DNA of 64,000 bases, taken from Prorocentrum cordatum (taxonomy: Eukaryota; Sar; Dinophyceae; Prorocentrales; Prorocentraceae). Below, piece after piece: positions 61,190-64,000 of the stretch. The stretch covers positions 62,001-126,000 of the forward strand of contig CAUYUJ010020274.1 in assembly GCA_963575745.1 (NCBI GenBank), given 5' to 3'. Made by a program: the position numbers and the translations under genes. Position 1 is the first letter of the stretch. Each line of letters begins with the position of its first letter. The notes under the pieces are model-generated. The model was not told the origin of the DNA and made no database searches. It saw only the letters and a list, made by a program, of their open reading frames with translations.

Positions 61190-61545
61190 TTAAACTTTGA
61201 CAACAGTTTCATCAATGGAAAGTCGACCGTTTTCAAAATGAGGATCTCGCGTTAGCGCCGCGCACATTCGTTGAAATTCCTTGCGAGTTTCACGGGTTGG
61301 GGGCACGTCGTTTTCAAAATGCGGTTCTCGCCTTAACGCCGCGCATATTCGTTTTTTAACTTTGCAAGAGCTGCACGGTAGCAAGGCGGATCGTTTTCAA
61401 AATGTGGTTCTCGCTTCAGCGCCGCGCACATTCGTTCTGAAAATTTGTACGAGATTCACGGATTGAGGGCGGATCGTTTTCAAAACGTGGCTCTCGCCGT
61501 AGCGCCGCGCACATCCGTTGAAACATTTGCAAGCGATTCACGGAT
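61190..61545 (+). repeat. ~80-bp satellite, plus orientation, second array
   Basis: CGTTTTCAAAA occurs at 61228, 61319, 61392 and 61475 (steps 91, 73, 83). Each is followed by CTCGC.TTAGCGCCGCGCA-like text. Confidence 0.8.
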
Positions 61546-61860
61546 TTCCATGACCTGCGTACCACAACTGGTGTTTTGGAAAGACTCAGGACCACGAGGG
61601 TGCAACAGTAGCATTGACTCGCGGTGTGTAAGTCCCAGGAACAGCGTTCTGGCACGATTCAGGCTCGTCAAGACGCAGCAATCAATTTGATCCGTGGCGT
61701 TGGAATCGCGAACACAATGTTTTAGCATGTGTCAGCCTATTCGAACGATTGTCTTCCAACGAGGCATTCCCCTCAGTGGATATGAACCGTTGTATGGGGT
61801 CTATGAAGAGGGAGCTTGGAGGGAGGGGATCTTCCAACATCGTTGATGACTCTTGGGTTT
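61546..61860. other. Unique sequence, no gene seen
   Basis: No recognised feature. Confidence 0.4.
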
Positions 61861-61950
61861 ACACTGGTCCTCCTCCTCCTCCTCCTCCTCCTTTTCCTCC
61901 CCCCTTTTCCTCCTGATCCTCCTCCTCCTCCTTCTCTTTTCCCCTCCTCG
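61861..61950 (+). repeat. (CTC)n tract
   Basis: CTC/CCT repeats with T interruptions. Confidence 0.85.
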
Positions 61951-61976
61951 CAGTACGCCACATGACCCACGTCGTC

Positions 61977-62576
61977 CTACATGCGGGAGATATTCCGCCC
62001 AGGGCCTGACATGCCGATCATTAGGCCCTTCGCCTGCAGCTTCACCTCATCGACCCATTTCACGTCGTCAAACTTCACGGACACCCTGTAATGATGCACT
62101 TGATGACCGAATAGCCTCTGATGTACGACGCCTGGCTGCTGTCCACGACGACCTTCCCCCAGGAGACCACGAGCCCGACCATGACCTGCGGCGAACTGCT
62201 GATCGCCTGGGCTCGCCCGCCACCGAACCCACGCGTCAGCTGCCTCTCCGCGCCCACACCCATCGGGTGCGTTCCCAACCGGCAACTGGTCGGAACCCGG
62301 CCGATGCCCTCCAAAGACAGGAGATCGCCCAACGCGGCCTCCAGCACCGTCATGCCGCACGGCTGCGCCGCGTGTCATTCCGGGCACCCGATCACGTCCG
62401 CAGCGCCACGGGGCCAAGCACCACGGGTGGCCTTTTCCATCCAGGTACGCATCCAGCGCCACGACCCACGCACCGCCGAGGCGCGGCGCCCCGCCGCGAA
62501 GTACCCCAGGCGTCTCACTGGGTCGAGGCTGCTGCAGCTCGGCTGCCGTAAATACATGAGCTACCTGACCAGACAC
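61977..62576 (-). CDS. Unrecognised ORF, possibly frameshifted gene remnant
   Basis: 199 codons, MSGQVAHVFTAAELQQPRPS to GLMIGMSGPGRNISRM-stop. The end (VSVKFDDVKWVDEVKLQAKG) and the middle of another frame (VLEAALGDLLSLEGIGRVPT, then VMVGLVVSWGKVVVDSSQAS) look protein-like, as if one protein were read across frames. WVVALDAYLDGKGHPWCLAP near the start also looks natural. I do not recognise the family. Confidence 0.35.
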   Translation of the reverse strand: MSGQVAHVFTAAELQQPRPSETPGVLRGGAPRLGGAWVVALDAYLDGKGHPWCLAPWRCGRDRVPGMTRGAAVRHDGAGGRVGRSPVFGGHRPGSDQLPVGNAPDGCGRGEAADAWVRWRASPGDQQFAAGHGRARGLLGEGRRGQQPGVVHQRLFGHQVHHYRVSVKFDDVKWVDEVKLQAKGLMIGMSGPGRNISRM

Positions 62577-62805
62577 TGACCGAGACGGGCCAGCGTCGCC
62601 TCCCCCAGCTGCAACAGCGTGGCCGGAAGAGCACGCTCTCGGCCGTGGCCTCCGCGAATCGCGTGGACCTGCGCGGGCGGGAGCGGCGCCGGGGCGCCTG
62701 CCCGCCCCGCCTCGGCCTCCAGCACCTCGCCTCGTCGCCCGCCAGCCGCTGCCGTTCCGCCCTTCCCGCCTCAGAGGCCTCTACTGGCAGGAGGGCCAGG
62801 TGCCC
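62577..62805. other. GC-rich segment, no recognised gene
   Basis: Frames on both strands are Arg/Ala/Pro-rich. No domain recognised. Confidence 0.35.
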
Positions 62806-63105
62806 AAACGTCCGACGACTCGACTTTTGCGAGACACGGACCCCCGACCTCCCGACCACTTGCCCGGGACCGGTTCTTCACCCCGCGTCTTCCTCGACAA
62901 CCCGGAGGCCCAGTGAAGGCCCCGAGAAACCACAAACTACGAAAAAACTCCGCCTCGATTTTTCGACCTCCCGACCAGTTCCCCGGGACCGGCTTCGCAG
63001 CCCGTGTCTTCTTCGACAACCCCGAGGCCCAGTGAAGGCCCCGACAGGCCGCAAGCTACGAGAAAGCTCCGTCTCGATGTGTCGAGGCGCCCGATGTCCG
63101 GCCGC
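62806..63105 (-). repeat. Two tandem relatives of the 185-bp family
   Basis: Two ~130-bp units with CCCGGGACCGG, TTC.TCGACAACCC and GAGGCCCAGTGAAGGCCCCG. The second ends in the stem CGTCTCGA, TGTG, TCGAGGCG (63071-63090), followed by CCCGATGTCCGG. Confidence 0.7.
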
Positions 63106-64000
63106 CTGCTCCGAGGCCCCGCGGTCCGGCACGCCAGCGGGAGCAGCTCCACGACCTTGCACCGCGCCCTTCAGGTCCGCGGGGCTTGTGAGTCGGCGGC
63201 GCCGAGGGCCCTCGAGCGCGAGCGGCAGACCGCAGTGCGAACTGCGACCGAGCACTGTCGAAGGCGCAGGCAGGTCCGCGGGGTCCTGGCGGCCAGCTCT
63301 CGCGCTGGCTCGCGTCGTCGAGCGCGGCCCCCCTGCTCGGCACCTCGGGGCCCTCGCGGGCCAGCAGCTCGCGCACCACCTCGGGAGCCGGCGCGAGCGC
63401 GAGCGCCGAGGCCCGCTCGGCGCGGCTCTGGCGAGCCGGGCACAGCCGCGCCACCGCGCCCCGCGCGGGTCCCCCTGCTTCAGCGAGGGAAAACAAGGGG
63501 CCTCGAGCCCAGGTGGGCGATGGAGGTGCGAGGTCCCCAGCCCTGCACAGCGAGCTGCGCAGGATGAGGCAAAGGAAGTAACAGCAGCAGGAGAGGGAGG
63601 CCGAAGAGGAGCCCGGGGAGGGAGGAAAGAGCTGGGAACGAGACAGAGAAATGCAGCAGGAGTGGGCAGGAGCTACGAAGACAGGAAGAGAGGAGCTAAG
63701 AGTCGAGGGCCGAGGAATGGAGACGAGAGGGGAAGGAGAGGCGACGGGTGGGAGAGGAGGAGGGATAGGGTAGGGAGCAGGTCGCACGGAACACGGATCA
63801 CTAAGGAATCGGGAGAAAGGCGTCAAGCCACCCAACTCGAACGAGTCAGCGGGGCCCGCCCTCTACCACCCGCTCTTCACAGATGTGCTTTTCCCACGCG
63901 GCAACGCAACCCGACGGGGCAAGCTTGGACACCCTCAGCCTGACACTGGCAGCGCCACCTGTGAAAGCGTGGGAGCGGAAAAAAGGGGGAGGAGGAACGA
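63106..64000. other. GC-rich then purine-rich DNA, no recognised gene
   Basis: 63106-63480 has open Arg/Ala-rich frames on both strands. 63560-63780 is an AG-rich stretch (GGAAAGAGCTGGGAACGAGA and similar). No domain or repeat period recognised up to the window end. Confidence 0.4.

Overview
The window looks like nuclear DNA of a dinoflagellate. Two degraded copies of the dinoflagellate spliced leader (DinoSL) lie in it, at 29845-29866 (minus) and 51658-51678 (plus). It also carries retroelements of types common in dinoflagellate genomes: APE-type LINEs, and RT elements with cytosine-methyltransferase-like and tyrosine-recombinase-like modules. One exon is flanked by an introner-like intron. 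Most of the window is GC-rich low-complexity and satellite DNA, with two sharply AT-rich islands. The base composition would suit a GC-rich genus such as Prorocentrum, but that is a guess. Nearly all long open frames are open only because of base composition or repeat structure. Credible host coding sequence is limited to a RGWC-motif gene (41629-42908), a membrane-protein exon (44752-45340), and possibly an Ala/Pro-rich retroposed ORF (51735-52694).

Layout. 1-7530: two head-to-tail LINE copies on the plus strand, both ending in (CT)n. 7531-11345: satellites of 152 bp, 73+37n bp and 169 bp, plus trinucleotide tracts. 11576-17387 (minus): a decayed RT element with a cytosine-methyltransferase-like domain. 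17388-22300: an AT island, simple repeats, GC-rich DNA without a recognised gene, and the first copy of a 185-bp repeat. 22700-29866 (minus): a LINE with RRM-like ORF1, APE endonuclease and RT, starting with a relict spliced leader and interrupted by two blocks of repeats. 30301-32850: a second AT island. 34219-39125 (minus): a DIRS-like element (RT, RNase H, methyltransferase-like domain, tyrosine recombinase) with mutated catalytic residues, next to a 100-N assembly gap. 39226-45490: CTC tracts, a MITE-like element and the two host gene pieces. 45990-51650: a nest of the 185-bp family and its relatives. 51658-53330: relict spliced leader, Ala/Pro-rich ORF and 10.5-bp phased repeats. 53480-61545: a duplicated GAC-rich block, an ~80-bp satellite in both orientations, a CCATA tract and a 77-bp array. 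61977-64000: GC-rich DNA with unrecognised ORFs and two more relatives of the 185-bp family.

The strongest candidate for something undescribed is the ~185-bp family. Six copies are 182-185 bp long, share CCAGACCCCC inverted ends and carry a stem-loop with an A/T loop near each end. Four copies sit exactly between direct repeats of about 16 to 53 bp. A diverged subfamily keeps the stem-loop through paired base changes. Two other signals deserve attention: repeats phased at about 10.5 bp, the helical period of DNA, at several loci in both orientations; and a LINE that appears to have been copied from a trans-spliced mRNA.
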